Shown: positions 1 through 12,540, numbered from the stretch's first letter. The stretch: DNA of 64,000 nt from Gnetum montanum (GCA_015680685.1 MNCI01022611.1:2464153-2528152); one strand, 5' to 3'. Made by a program: numbers and translations. The notes: a model not told the origin generated them from the letters alone.

Positions 1-900
1 TCCTTACCACTATGTGTCATGAAAGGAACATCAACTAGAGAGTCTTTGGTAATGTCACTGGCTTCAAAGTTAGGGTTTTGACTAATTTTTTAGGCCATTC
101 TAGAGTTTTCTCTACAAAATCTATGTAGTTACAAGATTCTTAGGCTTAAGATCTAGGCAATTAAGATCAATACACCATTCAACATCACCATGGGGTCCAC
201 TTAGGCTCAAAGGTAAACCGATTTGCTCCCAGGCACTCATACTTTAGTCTTACATGTCAACCATAAGCACATTAAGTGTCACCTAGGTAAAAATAAGTAA
301 ATAATGCCAAAACACTATAAAATATCTTAGTAACTATGCAAACACATGCTATTTCAAGGTAAAAAAATGCAAACAAGGCCAAAAAAGTCTATAAGAGGTA
401 GGTGAAGATAAGTAAGATGGAAAAAAGGCCACATAAGATCAAATAAAGGTCAAAACAAGTTGAAGCATAATAGAAGTATGAAAAAAATAACGTCAAACAT
501 GATCAACTATGGTTACAGTTTTGCTATTTTAAGGCATTAGCAGGCCATGCTTACATGGTATTAAATGATGATCAAGGATGGTCAAGCCCCATCACCTAAC
601 ACCAATAAAAGGCTAAACAAGGATCAACAAAGGCCAAAATAGAGAAAATAAGATAGATATGATGAAACTAGAATTATGTAAATTCGAATGAGATCAACTG
701 ATGGTGATAAAGGTCAACAATGCATATCAAGGTCAAAATAGGTTGAAACACCATGAAACAAGGTCAAACTAGCCAAGCTGAAAATTATGCAATAAAAAAA
801 GGCAAATACTAGTTTAAAAGGATTAGATGTTTCCAATTTTAGACCTTAGCAATCCATGGTAAGAGGCTACAAGCCCAATAGGTAATTTTGGGCACTTGTG
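1..900. other. AT-rich unassigned sequence
   Basis: No coding frame, tRNA or LTR boundary is supportable here. The stretch is A-rich and reuses short words such as AAGGTCAA and GGCCA. It shares the GGCCAT word style with 8,950-9,130, so it may be non-coding flank of the same old element. That link is a guess. Confidence 0.3.
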
Positions 901-1727
901 GATTGTTTTAAGACTATTTTAGGTCAAAATTGAGGTTTTTTTGGGCACCCACACTAGATCCACACTAGAGCCACATTGGCCAATTTGGGTGGAGTGATCC
1001 ACAACATTGACAAGATGGTCATTCACATGTTTATTTTGATCAATTTTGGACTCCTTAGAGCTTGTATGGCTAGCTCAATGTGTTTTGGAAGAAGTTTGGT
1101 TAGTTCTAATATCGATTTAAACCTTTGGAAGTCATAACTAAAGCCTAGCATTATCATCCATGCTAGAGCAACACTAGCCAGCATGGCCCTAATGTGGCTA
1201 TAAAGGAAAACTAAATTTAAGCCTTCCAAATGATAAAATTTGATGTTCTATGGGCTTCTTAGGGCAGCAGAGGGTCACCATTATCAAAATTGATCATTTT
1301 GGAAGTCAAAATTTGATATGAAAGTGGGTTTTAGGATCTTGCCCCCTAAAGCAACCATGGACAATGTGGATGAGGAGGAGTCTCTACATGGATATTCTAG
1401 TATAGGTTATTACAAGGTCAAATTGTAACTAAATTAAGGGTTTTTCAGGTGTATGCTCCCTAGTTGAGTTTTCAAGTCATTTGGTGGGTGTTTTGTTACT
1501 CAAACCTTGTTGGGGACCTTACCCATGCTAGGGCCACACTAGCTAGCATGCCTCTAGTACCTCTCAACATGAATACATTTTCTTTTTACTTCTTTGTTGG
1601 TTTTAGAGGTAATTTGACCAAGCTTTCAAGCTTCTAGTGTGACTAGCACTCATATTGAATGTTTAGGCTCACAACTATTCATGTTTTAGGGTCATTTGAG
1701 CTATGCTATGGTTATACCCTCCCTCCC

Positions 1728-1759
<32 letters not shown>

Positions 1760-2920
1760 ACAAGCCACATTGGGTAGCATTACTCTAGCATGGGTGAGGG
1801 GGTCTAATGGGTTTTTATATTTGAAACAAGGTTTAATGGTCATTAGTTAAAGGTTTTGGGATCCTAGGCTCTACCAGGCTAAATTTTAGACTTTTCAATA
1901 TGTCAATGTGCTATCAAAACTAAGGCAAAAGCTTACCCATGCTAGGGCCATGCTTGCCAGTGTGGCTATGGCCTTCCTCAGCATGGCTACCTTGGAATAT
2001 TGATTTTTAGTGGGTTCTAGCATTAAATTAACCAATCGTTCAAGCTCCTAAGGTTGTAGATGTCAATGGCTAAGGTTTAGCATCAAAATTGATAATTTTG
2101 AAGGCCTTTTGGTGCTTTTTGTAGTCATCCCCCCTTGAGCCATGATGGATAGTGTGGCCCCAATGTGGATGGAAGAGGGATGATAGATTTTTACCATTTT
2201 TAGCTTTTTTTCTGACATCTGATATCTCTTGGAGGCTCTAGTAGGGCTCTAGGAACATAGGGATGAGTTTTTAGGTTATTTTAGATCATTAGGAGGTTTT
2301 TATGGATCATTCCTAAGGCACCCATGCTGGCCAACATGGGTGAGGGACTCGTCAGTATGGGGATGATGTTAGGCACTAAATTTAACCTATTTTTGGTCAA
2401 TTTTTGGCTACTAGAGACTCCAAGAAGGTGAGAAGGTTATAATATGTTAACTGGGAGATTAATTTTGGTTTTCTATGGTTATACCCCACTCAACCATATT
2501 GGGGCCATGCTAGCCAACATGGGTGGGATGGCCCCTAGCATGGCTTCATTGAGATCCATGGTTCTTAATACTTTTGATTCTATTTCCTAATGTTTCAGAG
2601 CTAATGAGGGTTTTTAATGGGAGTTCAGGCTTTGTTGGTTCATTCTAAGGTTGAATCAAGGTTTGGTTATTACTTGTGGCTATCATACCCCCTTAAGCAA
2701 TGCTAGCCAACAAGGATGGATCCTTGCCTAGCATTGTTGCCAAAGATAGAAGATGGTATGAAGGGTTCTGGCCTCTCTCGAGACTTTGTGTTTGCTAATG
2801 TCAACATCTGATTCCTAAATGTGACATGGGGTATTAAGGTTTCATTATGATGGCCATGGGATGGTTAAACCCATGCTAGATCCATGTTGACTAGCATGGG
2901 TAATGGGGGTTTAAAGTTGA
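900..2920. repeat. Degenerate ~190-bp tandem array (about 11 units)
   Basis: A motif resembling CCATGCTAG..CCA.CATGG recurs near 960, 1,160, 1,345, 1,525, 1,745, 1,936, 2,140, 2,318, 2,490, 2,695 and 2,872. The spacings are about 170-220 bases, most of them near 190. Several units are preceded by a C-rich ATACCCCC-like stretch and followed by ATTTTTAG-like sequence. The units are strongly diverged, so this is an old array. It may be part of an LTR or 3' region of the Tat-like element found at 26.9-30.4 kb, because similar words recur at 32.1-32.45 kb. No coding potential is visible. Confidence 0.5.
1729..1759. repeat. Poly-C run of 31
   Basis: An uninterrupted run of 31 C, preceded by CCCTCCCT. 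It sits at the C-rich part of one unit of the ~190-bp array. The exact length is prone to sequencing or assembly error. Confidence 0.9.
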
Positions 2921-3378
2921 AAAATATTATTCAAGGTTTTAAAGGGGTTAAACCCCAGCATAGATGAGATTTTTAGGCCTTAAACCCACTCTATCTAGGA
3001 GGCACCTAGTGGGGCTCAACCAAATTTAGATTTTAATTTGGTTTTGAAGTTCCCACCATCCTAACATTGTTAGAACTTTTCCCCATTTGAACTATTAGTG
3101 CACCATGAGTTTAGCACATGAATTTGACAATGGGGGTTAGGCATCGGATGCCTAGGTTGAAGATTGGTTTTTATTGTTATTTTTATCAAAAATCACTTGC
3201 ACAAACCATTTCATCACTTGTAGTGCACCAATTCAATGCTTTGGCAACAATTTTGAGCACAAACCCCATCAATCTCTAGTTTTTCTTCGCAATTTTCATC
3301 TAAAATCAATGTTACTACCAAGATTTTGAAGGTTTATAGAGGTTTGTTGAAGGTTTTTCCACACTATATCCCATCACC

Positions 3379-6300
3379 ATGAAGAGGAAGGCTCATACCA
3401 GCAAGAACCCTGCCTTGGAGAATGCTGGTGTAGCAACCAAGGGCCTCTCCCATATGTCATGGCCCTTGATTAAGTAAGGATCTACTACCATCATCCCCAT
3501 GTCCACTATTCTTGGTTGTTTCATGTGTTTTTTTTTTTTTTTGAAGGTTTTCTAGCCTAGAAATTGGGCATTTTCTTAGATCTAGGCTAATGTATTATTC
3601 AAAATTAAATTTTGAAAAAATCCTACACCATTTTTAGATGGGATTTATAGGTTTTTGATGTTACCTTGGTGCTTAGATTTGGTTTTTAAGGATACAAAAT
3701 TTTGATTTTAGCTAATTTCATGCATTTTTTCTATTTCATAAAAAAAAACACCACTTCTGCAATTTTTTCTTAAGAAAATGGATAGAAATTTTTTCTTTTT
3801 GAATTTTTATGATTATAATTCATTTTTAAAGTATTAAAATGGTGATTAAACCACTAGATTCTGGTGCATGGTTCATTCTCTATGAATTTTTCCGTCACCT
3901 AGCTCATAGTGCTTTTTTGATTTTATGTTGTTTTTTCATGGTGATTGTGTAATTTTTTCTGATAAAATCACTACGAATTTTGGCTTTTTGAAGTTATGAA
4001 TTTTACATTCATGGACCAAGGTTTTAAATGGATGTGGCATCATGTAATTTTTGTTTACAGTTGATTCTAGGCAAATTTTTCTATTAGCTAGTGTAGGTAT
4101 GTTTCCATGCTATTTTTTAGTTTTTTCATGTCACTTCATAAATTTTTTTTTGTAAAAACTACTAGGAATTTTTATCTTTGTAAGTTGTGGGTTTTTAGGT
4201 CTTGCTATAAGGTTTCAAAAGATCCTAGAATCACCAAATTTGGGTTTGTGGTTGATTTTTTATGATTTTTTCAGTAAGGACACATGAAACAAGGTTTTTT
4301 CGCTTCTACAATTTTACCCTATGAAGATGGGCAACATTGGCACATCGGATGATTTTTACCACCAACACCCCATGTTTCTAGGGATACTTGAAGATGTTAG
4401 AAATGTTTTAGAATTGGTTTCATTGATGTTAACAAAAATTTCTATTTTTTTATCAATGATTTCCCATGGTCATTTTCTTTAGTTTTGGTGTGAAATTGTA
4501 AATTTTGTTTAAACTTGGTTAAAGTTTTGCATACTGTTTTAAATTTGTTTCTAGTTTAGGAATGTAATGTAGATATTTTTGTACTCTAGTTACCCTATTC
4601 ACGATTTTCCTTAGGCTATTTTTATGTTGATTCTTGAATTATTAAAGAATTTTAAACTAACATTTCTAGAGTTTTTACTACGGCTAGTTTAACCATTAAA
4701 TAGGATGTTTAGCAAAATTATTGTGAAATTCAAAGTGGTGTGTGGCTTTTTTTGTACTTTGTTCTTTGTTATGGTTATTGGTAATTTCTTTTCTTCTAAA
4801 TGTTGAAAATGTTGATAGTGGTCTTAATAGTGTATTGTTGTTTTATCCATGCAAGTCCTTCCTTAAGTGCATCCTAGTGGTGGTTGAGATGGTGGAAATA
4901 TTTTGTTGTATCCATCTGCCCAAACCCAACATCCCACCCACTAACATGGTCTTGGAGTAGTGTTTCTTATGGTTCTAGCTAGGGACAAGAGAGTTCTTGA
5001 CCTACCTATTGCAAAACTTTAGTGTGATGATGTGGTCATACTTGTCCACTTCTATGGCCGATGCCATTGTAGAGATCCTACTACCTTGATCCTCCCACCT
5101 AATCATCAAGTTCATAGTTGATGATACCACAACCCATGTTGAAGGTGATGTATTATATAGTAAAGATACTAAGGGGATCCACCAACTATCTCAAATTTGG
5201 AACATGCCATATTTTTCCCAATACAATGCTAACAACACCCTGATGGTGGCACACTAAGTGCATACATTGTTCCAAAATCCTCCTAACACAGTGTACCATT
5301 TGGAAGGGTAAGGATAGTTGCTAAAAGTTTGTTATATTTTTTTTTTTTTTTGGTTTATTTACTTTACCTATTCTTCTTTAGCTTATTGATTTCTATCATT
5401 TCATCTTGTGGATACAAGGTTGTGACAAAGGTTTGATCAATAATGATCAAATCTTAGCAATGGTTCAAGCCACCATGGGTGTATTTACCAAAAGCTTAAT
5501 AATAAGGACTACAGTGGTTGATCAATTAAAGGATAATTTTGATAAATACACTAACAACATCGATCTAGCCTTCCATAGGTGCCTAGCAACCAAGATAGTT
5601 CACAGTTGGTGGGTGGCCCCTAACCATATTACAAAAGAGGGCACCACAACTAGGACCTCCACACAACCCTCATCAAGAAAGAAGAAGAAATGTAGGAATT
5701 TTCTATTTTTATTTGCTTTGTTATGTTGTACTATCATTTTCATGGCTACATGATTCTAGGCTATTTTGGTTTTAAGTGTTTTCATGGTTTTAATTTTTTG
5801 TTCCTTTTTATATTTTGGTTTTACATGATGTGTCTATGCCTAAGTTAATTGGTCATTTTTGTTGTCTTATAGGGGCTTCCACCTCCTTCACCATCACTTT
5901 GGTTGTTTTAGGATGCCTCAAGGAGCCTTTCATCTTGAAATACAATGAGGTGGAATTGACATAGCATTGGTTGATGGAAAGGGCACCTAGAAACATTCAA
6001 GCAAACATTGCTCATGTAGGATTTCTTGATCTTGCCATGGCCCCTAGTCCAACCATCCTCACTATTGAGATGGTGAACATTATTAACTCCTTTGACCAAT
6101 GAGCCAAGAAGTTCATCACCAAGGCTCATGATGTGTTGATCACCTTGCCCATCAATGAGGCTACCTTCTATGAACTCTTTGGTGCACCCATTGAAGGGAT
6201 GAGAATTCTTGCCAAACTAGCAAAGGAGGTGGACCATTGAGAGGAGGTAGAATCATGGTCGAGTGCTCATCATGGCCACTTCAAGCTGGCTCTAGAGGAT

Positions 6301-8590
6301 TTCCAGGTACCAGAAGCAAGGGAATCCTATCCCTTGTTCAGATATTGTGCCTTTTTGAAGCTACTATTACAAAATAATGTAATCAGCATTGCCCAGTTAT
6401 GGACCATGATGAAGGTCCTAATAGAAGATGCTTGATTTAACTGGGCTACCCATTTGGCCTCTAGGCTACGAGATGAAATCCTCAAACTCCAAAAGGATCT
6501 CACCACAATATGCCACATCCACTATGCATTCTTTGTGGCATATTTGAGAATATTCATAGAGTTCTTAGTGGTGAGGAGGGATGGACAATGGATGAGCCAA
6601 CACCCATCCCAACTCTCTAAGTCTTGAATAAAGCACATTTATCCAACCATGAAGGACTAGAACCCATTGAAGGATGTTGGAGAATCATAATCTATCACCA
6701 CTAAGGGACTTAGTGATAGGCATTGTGCTTTCCCTAATATCATGGGGATCGAGCCTCATGTTGAGCAAGCCAATGTTGATAGGACTAAGGATTTGCATGC
6801 TGAAGCTGATAGGGTAGCTAGAGAAACGTTAAAGCAGCCCATGGTTGAGGAAGCAACACTAGCCACTTAGCAACCTTTAAAGAGAAGGTTTACATTGAAG
6901 CTTGGCTAAACACATTAGGTGGTTACTGATATGTTTTAAATTTTGTTTTATGCTTTGGTTATTCTATGTTTTATGTTTTATGTTTTAAGGTTGTGTTATT
7001 ATTTTGTTAATTTGTTTTAATGATTTCGGTTTATTATTCTTGTAGACAAGCGACAAGAGCTAGCAGCCCAAGCCTTAGCAGTAGAGGAGGAATAGAGGCA
7101 ACTAGAGGAGGCATTCCTACAATGGCATGAGGATGAGGGATTGGCCAATGTTATGTTTGATAACCTACATATCCTATTTAGTAAACCATTGCTAAGTGAA
7201 CCCCTAGTCATCATCCCAAATGAGGATCCTAGTATGAAAACCCTTTGATGTTGTTCGTTATATTTTATTGTTTAATGTTTAAGTTTTGTTATAATTTTTA
7301 ATCAATTGTTATACTTGTTTTAGCTATCGAACCCCAAACAGATGCCTCTACTTCTACATTTCACATGAAACCATGGGTAGAGGTTCCAAATAAGGTGGAA
7401 TTCATGCATGGAATAGCTAAGGATATAATCAATCGATTGCAACAAGTTGCTCTCAAAATTATTCAAAACTTTGTATCATTTTACCTTTAATTTATATTAT
7501 AAGTTTTTATAGGTATATTGGTTACATGTTGTCGTTATGGCCATTCTTGTTGTATGTTATGCTTATGTGTATATATCATGGTTATGTTGCTTGCAATGCC
7601 TAAGGTTGTGTGGGACTCTAGCCATGACATGGAGATAGACTCCTTGCCTAGTCTTCCTCCTAAAGTGGAAAATTTTCAATGAAATTTATATGAAATTGCA
7701 ACTAATCTTGCAATTTCATGTGCAAAGACTTTGTGGGAATTTCAATGGTCCAAAAAATCCCTATGGGAGCAAGTTATGGCCTTGAAGGAAAACACTAGGA
7801 GGTAAGCTCAAGTGATCAATGATATTCAAGATCACAAGGCTTTTGTGGAAGCCCAAAACAAAGAGTCTTTGAGAACTAAGGAGATCACATGGGCTCACTA
7901 TTGGAATGTCATCCATGACAAGGTTGCCCTTGCCAAATAGATAGTAGAGCAATAGCTGTAGATGCATCTAATCACCTACAAGCTAAAGAGTGGAAGGATT
8001 ATTGTGCCTAGGTCCTTGAGTGGGATTTATCACAAAAAGACTACAAATAGAAGTATAAGGCTAAACGTGAGTCTTATCTTAAATGGTTGAAATAAGAGAC
8101 TCCCAAATAGTGTAAGTTGGAGCTATTCATAAAGGGAATTCAAGCTGAAATTGCCTTCAAATTATTTGGAGATACTCTAACTCTGAATCAATTCCCTACT
8201 CCTCAAATCTCTACTACCACAAGTGAGGTATCTACTGCTACAGTGTCATGAGAGTCATATACATGAATGAAGGTCAATGAGAGTAACATCCTCACAAATG
8301 TTAATTTTTGGGATGTGGATTGCACCCACATGACAATAGACCAAATCCTCCATCATTTGGAGGTTTGCCTTCAACATCTTCCCTAAGAATATATCATGCC
8401 AAAGTCCCCTCAAGTTTGTTTTGCTATATGATTTTACTATGTTTGATTTTTTTTTAAGTTATTAGCTTGATTTTATAGTATGTTGATCACTAATTGGTCT
8501 TGTGTTATTATGCTACAGGCATCAGGCAATACCGATGACCCCAATGATGAGGGTGGAAACGATCCTCAACCTCCTATAGATGCCTCCTAG
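3379..8590 (+). pseudogene. Decayed multi-exon coding region, unknown function
   Basis: A series of exon-like frames is separated by T-rich intron-like stretches with AG acceptors. The first exon starts at ATG 3379 and meets a GTAAGG donor at 3474. Further exon-like blocks start after AG at about 5382, 5873, 7046 and 7324; later blocks lie at about 7,590-8,420 and 8,520-8,590. Many in-frame stops are present, so no product is expected today. I do not recognise the protein. It lies antisense to the minus-strand Gag-protease element whose two halves flank element 2. Plant Tat-lineage retrotransposons are known to carry extra antisense ORFs, some of them with introns, and that is my leading explanation. 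A captured or dead host gene is the alternative. Confidence 0.45.
5873..6909 (+). pseudogene. Largest exon of the decayed multi-exon region
   Basis: One frame runs about 345 codons from the AG acceptor at 5871-5872 to TAA at 6907-6909. About eight internal stops interrupt it, near 5,960-6,230, 6,434 and 6,625-6,870. Those I checked (TAG, TGA, TAA) can each arise by one C-to-T change in CAG, CGA or CAA codons. No frameshift is needed, so the frame looks like real coding sequence that decayed by point mutation. The readable stretch near 6,130-6,230 encodes LITLPINEATFYELFGAP, of the general type seen in plant transposon-associated proteins. I cannot name a domain with confidence. Confidence 0.5.
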
Positions 8591-8939
8591 CACCACCGTC
8601 TATTTGAGTTATTCTGTTAATCACATTTGATGTTGATGTTGATGTTGTTATGGCTAGTGTTAACAATGACTCAATTGTGGACGATTTTATAGTTTTATGA
8701 TGTATTGTCTAAAAATTGTTTCCACACCATGTGGCTATGGTTGTTATGTTTGAGACATTTTAATTATTATTTTTAAGTTTCTATTTCTATTATATCATTT
8801 TAGCATTATAGTTATATTCATGTTACAAGCTTTTATGTTGCAATTATGGTATAAGGCTAAGTTGGCTAACTCACATGGTTTTAATGTAATAAAAAGGTAA
8901 AACTAGCTCGGAAATAAGATTGTAGATGAAAATAAGTCA

Positions 8940-9130
8940 CGATGTTATGCATGTTTAAGGCCATGGTGGGCCACACATTTTGCCAATTTTAGGCCATGGC
9001 AGGCCATATGTTGTTTGCCAGTTTAAGGCCATAGTAGGCCACATGATATTTTGATAGTTTTATGCCATGGCAGGGCCTAGGATTTTCCTAGTTTTAGGCC
9101 ATCGTAGGCCCTAGAATTTTACAAAGGAAA
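8940..9130. repeat. Short degenerate repeats around GGCCATGGCAGGCC
   Basis: At least five copies of a near-palindromic word (AGGCCATGGYRGGCC and decayed forms) lie 30-50 bases apart. They are linked by CCAATTTT or CCAGTTTT. A related word occurs at about 533-560. No coding role is visible. The run lies in the 3' part of the old minus-strand element. Confidence 0.5.
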
Positions 9131-9508
9131 ACATTTTTTTTTTTTGTCTATTTTTTATTTCAAAATTTTTAATGGATTTTTCTAGTTTTAAAGTTTTTAT
9201 GACATTTTTGTATTTAAGACTCTAAAAGAGAAAAATACCCTTAAAGTAAAAATGCAAAAAAGAGTAAACTTTAGGCTACATGAAAATTGAAATTCAACAT
9301 AAAGTAAAACAAAATGGTGCATATAGGTAACATGTAAACTAGGCTACAAGGTTATAACTATAACTAAAAAAACATGGCTATAAGTGCAAGAGGGAAAGCA
9401 AATTAGGAATGCACATCATTTGTGCAAATGTTTCCTAATCTTTGAAAAATTAAGAAATGTATACAATCTACTTTGCACAAGCTTGTATTCCTCATCCCCT
9501 TTGCTAAC

Positions 9509-9513
9509 AATAT
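9509..9513. repeat. Target-site duplication AATAT, left copy
   Basis: AATAT directly abuts the TGATGAG end of element 2. The same five bases occur at 26914-26918, just after its CATCA end. Five bases is the usual size for Ty3/Gypsy insertion. Confidence 0.85.
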
Positions 9514-10347
9514 TGATGAGTGGTGAGGTACCCCTACACTCAACCATACGAATACAAGCGTAGCCCGTGCGATCCAGTCGAACTCCACAGACTAAGTGCC
9601 CACACACCTCATGGAACACTTAGGGTTAATCATTGGTTGTCTTCCCAGACTTACTTGTAGTTGTCACGGTGTATGGTTAAGTAAGTCTGAGGTATATGAT
9701 TTTTATATCTTTTTATGTTTTATCTCCTATGCTAACAAGGTGAAGGGTGAAGAGACTAATTGACTAACTTTAACTAACTAATTAAGCATTACTTAACCTA
9801 TCGTAAGCATCCATTTCCACTTACCGTTCACACCCTGAACCAATGCAACCTTGGTTACCAAACACTAGTCATTGCTGGGATCACCAAGCGTAATGCACAT
9901 GCCCGAAGTGGTCATACTGAGACACTTAACTAGGAGAGAAGGGTTGAGAGAGGTTTAATTAACTAAGAAAGCAATTAAATGATAAAAAATAAATAAAATC
10001 CTTATTTTCCTATTCCATGCACTACAAGGTTTATCCAAGAAGTTCATCTTTATTTCCATACACAACCTTGTGTTCAAGTATAATGTCTGCTCGAATAAAG
10101 ATCTATTCACTTTGGGGTTCCTACTGCAGGCACATGGAAATTAATCTATCTCTAGAGAGGTAAAACTGCCAGAGTTTCCCTATGGTCTAGGCCTAGATTA
10201 GAAACAAGGGAGAGCTACCTCTTATTTATAGACTTGACAAAGCACCGTGAGATCACAGGGGACAACGCGGTATCGCGTACATGCTATCGCTAGGGATGCA
10301 ATATCATGGCGGCCGCAATATCACATATGCAATATCATGTCCCATCA
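9514..10347 (-). repeat. Element 2 3' LTR
   Basis: On the minus strand it starts TGATGGGACATG and ends ACCACTCATCA. The TATA box (TATAAATA on the minus strand) is at 10223-10230. Degraded copies of the GATATC palindrome lie upstream of it, at about 10,250-10,345. It is shorter than the LTRs of elements 1 and 3 (834 bp). Confidence 0.85.
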
Positions 10348-12083
10348 TACCCCCATGACTAAATAAAAACTCATCCTTGAGTTCCTTACAATAATATCGG
10401 GAAGGTATGGGATTATTGACTCAAATGGAACTAATAGGATGACATGTGAATGGATCATCATTACAAGATACAAAAAAACTGGTGTTCATGACAACAAGGG
10501 TGAACACCTTATTACATTGACATCAAGCCCCATTTGGCAGCTGAGAAAGAAGAGAGAAGAAGTCTTGTTGCTGCCAACGCCAAGATTGCGCCTTTCATCG
10601 TCTATCCATAAGCACATCATCGATCTCGTTCTTTTCATAGCTACTTCAGCACTGATCCATTCCAAGTGTTCCCTCAAGATCCAATCCATTGTTGTATGAT
10701 TGTCATCTGCACCTTGTATTAGCAAGGGTAAGTGAATTTCAATGCAGTCGATACCTTGCCTCAGTGAAAGGTCCATTGGCTAGGTTGTGGTATGGCTGAT
10801 TACGGATCTGGAGATATATTAATGATGACTACCGAAGGTGTAGGGGTTAGGAGAAAATCGAAAAAAATTGGGCCCCTATACCCCCATGACTAATTGCGAA
10901 CCTCCGGTAGTGAGAGAATGGAAAAGGAAAAAGAACAAGAAAGATGGGGAAAAAGAGACAACTATAACATTGGTAAAGTGGATGTCAAGATGGAAATGTA
11001 CAAAATAAAGTAGATTACGAAAATGTTAAGGAAAAGAATTTAATGGATGCACCAAATAGGAATGCTAGTGGATCCTCCCCAAAGCAAACTCATGCCCTTA
11101 ATGCCCTGACAAACCCACATTTGAAGAGTCCATAGACTCTGGGAATGTCATTTGGAACAAGAGTTAAAGTCTTAACCATAAGAATTTACCAAAAAGAAAA
11201 CAATGCATCCACCAATATATACACTAATGATACAATCGGCAATGATGTGAACAATGGAGAGAAGGATGGAGAGAATAGAATGGAATGGAGTCTTAAGAAC
11301 AAGGTGGTGTACAGCCCCTTGTGGAGTTCATGATTAATGTGACTTAGCAAATCTCATTCCAACTCCGACCTCAAACCAGCCACATCTAGTGAGTTTGCAT
11401 CAATGCATTCGGCCAATCCATCCCCTTGAATAACAAGAATGCCTCCCCCAAGAGCCACCACCATTCCGATGAAATGAAGGAGGAGAGAATGAGAAGCGAG
11501 GAGAGCCTTAGTTAGAGGGAACATTTTTATTTTAGTTCCATAACTAGTGCTTGTAGCCCAAGGGATTATTTTGTCTAAGGGGTGTGCTTTAAATTCTCAC
11601 TTCTTCTTCTTTTCTTGTTTTGTTGTTTTTTATTTTTGTTTTTTTATGCGTGAGAACCACACCATGCAAAGACTTCTTATTTTTATTGACTCAGCTTTCC
11701 AATAATTGGGTGACATCGAAATGGTAAGAAAACTCAAAAAGAAAACATCCAAGCACCCAAGAGAATGGCCAACACAAATGCATCAAGTTCCCTTGAAGTC
11801 ATACCCTTTTCAATCCTTGAGTCTTTCCTTAGTTTGAGAGATACCCAATCACCGATTCATTAGAGTTCTTATTAGAAAGGGACTGTACATTTCCAAGCCA
11901 AGAGAGACCATGGACTTTGTGGATGTATGAATCAACTGGACTCATTGCTTGCCATATCAAAAGAAACATACCTTAGTATCAACATCATAACTTAAAGGTA
12001 AACCAAACATTAGCAATCAATGGGAAAACGGTTCATACCATTATTAAGAACACTTATTGGGTGACAAACTTACAGGATGGGTA

Positions 12084-12102
12084 ACACACACACACACACA
12101 CA
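12084..12102. repeat. (AC)n microsatellite
   Basis: About nine AC units. The matching TG tract occurs at the same place in element 3 (63261-63283) and, interrupted, in element 1 (about 19,919-19,942). Confidence 0.9.
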
Positions 12103-12175
12103 AAGAAATGAAAAAGTATAACGATATTGTAAAACAAAAATAAGAAAAGTTAAAGAAATTTGTAAATAAAAAATA

Positions 12176-12290
12176 TGTAAGACAAAAAAGTGTAAAACAA
12201 AAATGTGAAAAACAAAAATGTGTAAAACAAAAATGTGTAAAGCAAAAACGTGCAAAACAAAAATGTGTAAAACAAAAATGTGTACAAAAA
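12176..12290. repeat. 15-bp minisatellite in the element 3' region
   Basis: Units of about 15 bases (ATGTGTAAAACAAAA) are repeated seven or so times. The complementary T-rich form occurs at 19,795-19,870 in element 1 and 63,140-63,240 in element 3. Long frames reading FVLHI repeats here are artefacts of the repeat. Confidence 0.8.
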
Positions 12291-12422
12291 AAAACTAAAA
12301 AGAACTAAGGGCCTCCAATGATCAGCATAGGTGGCCATCTCCCCCATGACTGAATGGAAAGGGAGAGATCCAAAATAATGAGTGTCTGTTTGAATTTTGT
12401 AAAAGTGCCCAACTTCTCCCCA

Positions 12423-12427
12423 TTAAT
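12423..12427. repeat. Target-site duplication TTAAT, left copy
   Basis: TTAAT abuts the TGATGGG start of element 1. The second copy is 22739-22743. Joining the two flanks gives uninterrupted element 2 sequence that matches element 3 closely. Confidence 0.9.
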
Positions 12428-12429
12428 TG

Positions 12430-12540
12430 ATGGGATGCGATATCACATGGGCCGCGATATCGTGTATGCGATATCGCGTCTGCTGTGATATCGCATCCCC
12501 CGCAATATTTCATACACGATATCACGTACATGATATCACG
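12430..12540. promoter_or_regulatory. GATATC palindrome cluster in U3
   Basis: About six GCGATATCGC-like sites, several decayed to GATATCAC, GATATCGT or AATATT, are spaced about 20 bases apart. They end just upstream of the TATA box. The arrangement is shared by all the related LTRs in the window, so it is likely part of the LTR promoter. The factor that might bind it is unknown. Confidence 0.55.

Larger units (their letters stand above)
10348..12320 (-). other. Element 2 3' non-coding region
   Basis: This is the counterpart of 19,760-21,715 in element 1 and of 63,070 onward in element 3, read on the opposite strand. It begins, in element orientation, with sequence containing CATGGGGGAGATGGCCACC. 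It then has a T-rich minisatellite and a TG repeat, and ends at a G-rich tract (TCATGGGGGTA, plus-strand 10348-10358) next to the 3' LTR. That tract is the likely polypurine primer. No conserved reading frame survives comparison of the three copies. Confidence 0.7.

Noticed and set aside
1659-1850. Open frame with a proline run
   Set aside because: The prolines come from the poly-C run; the rest has no protein character.
12070-12347. Two frames of repeated FVLHI-type residues
   Set aside because: They translate the 15-bp minisatellite of the element 3' region.
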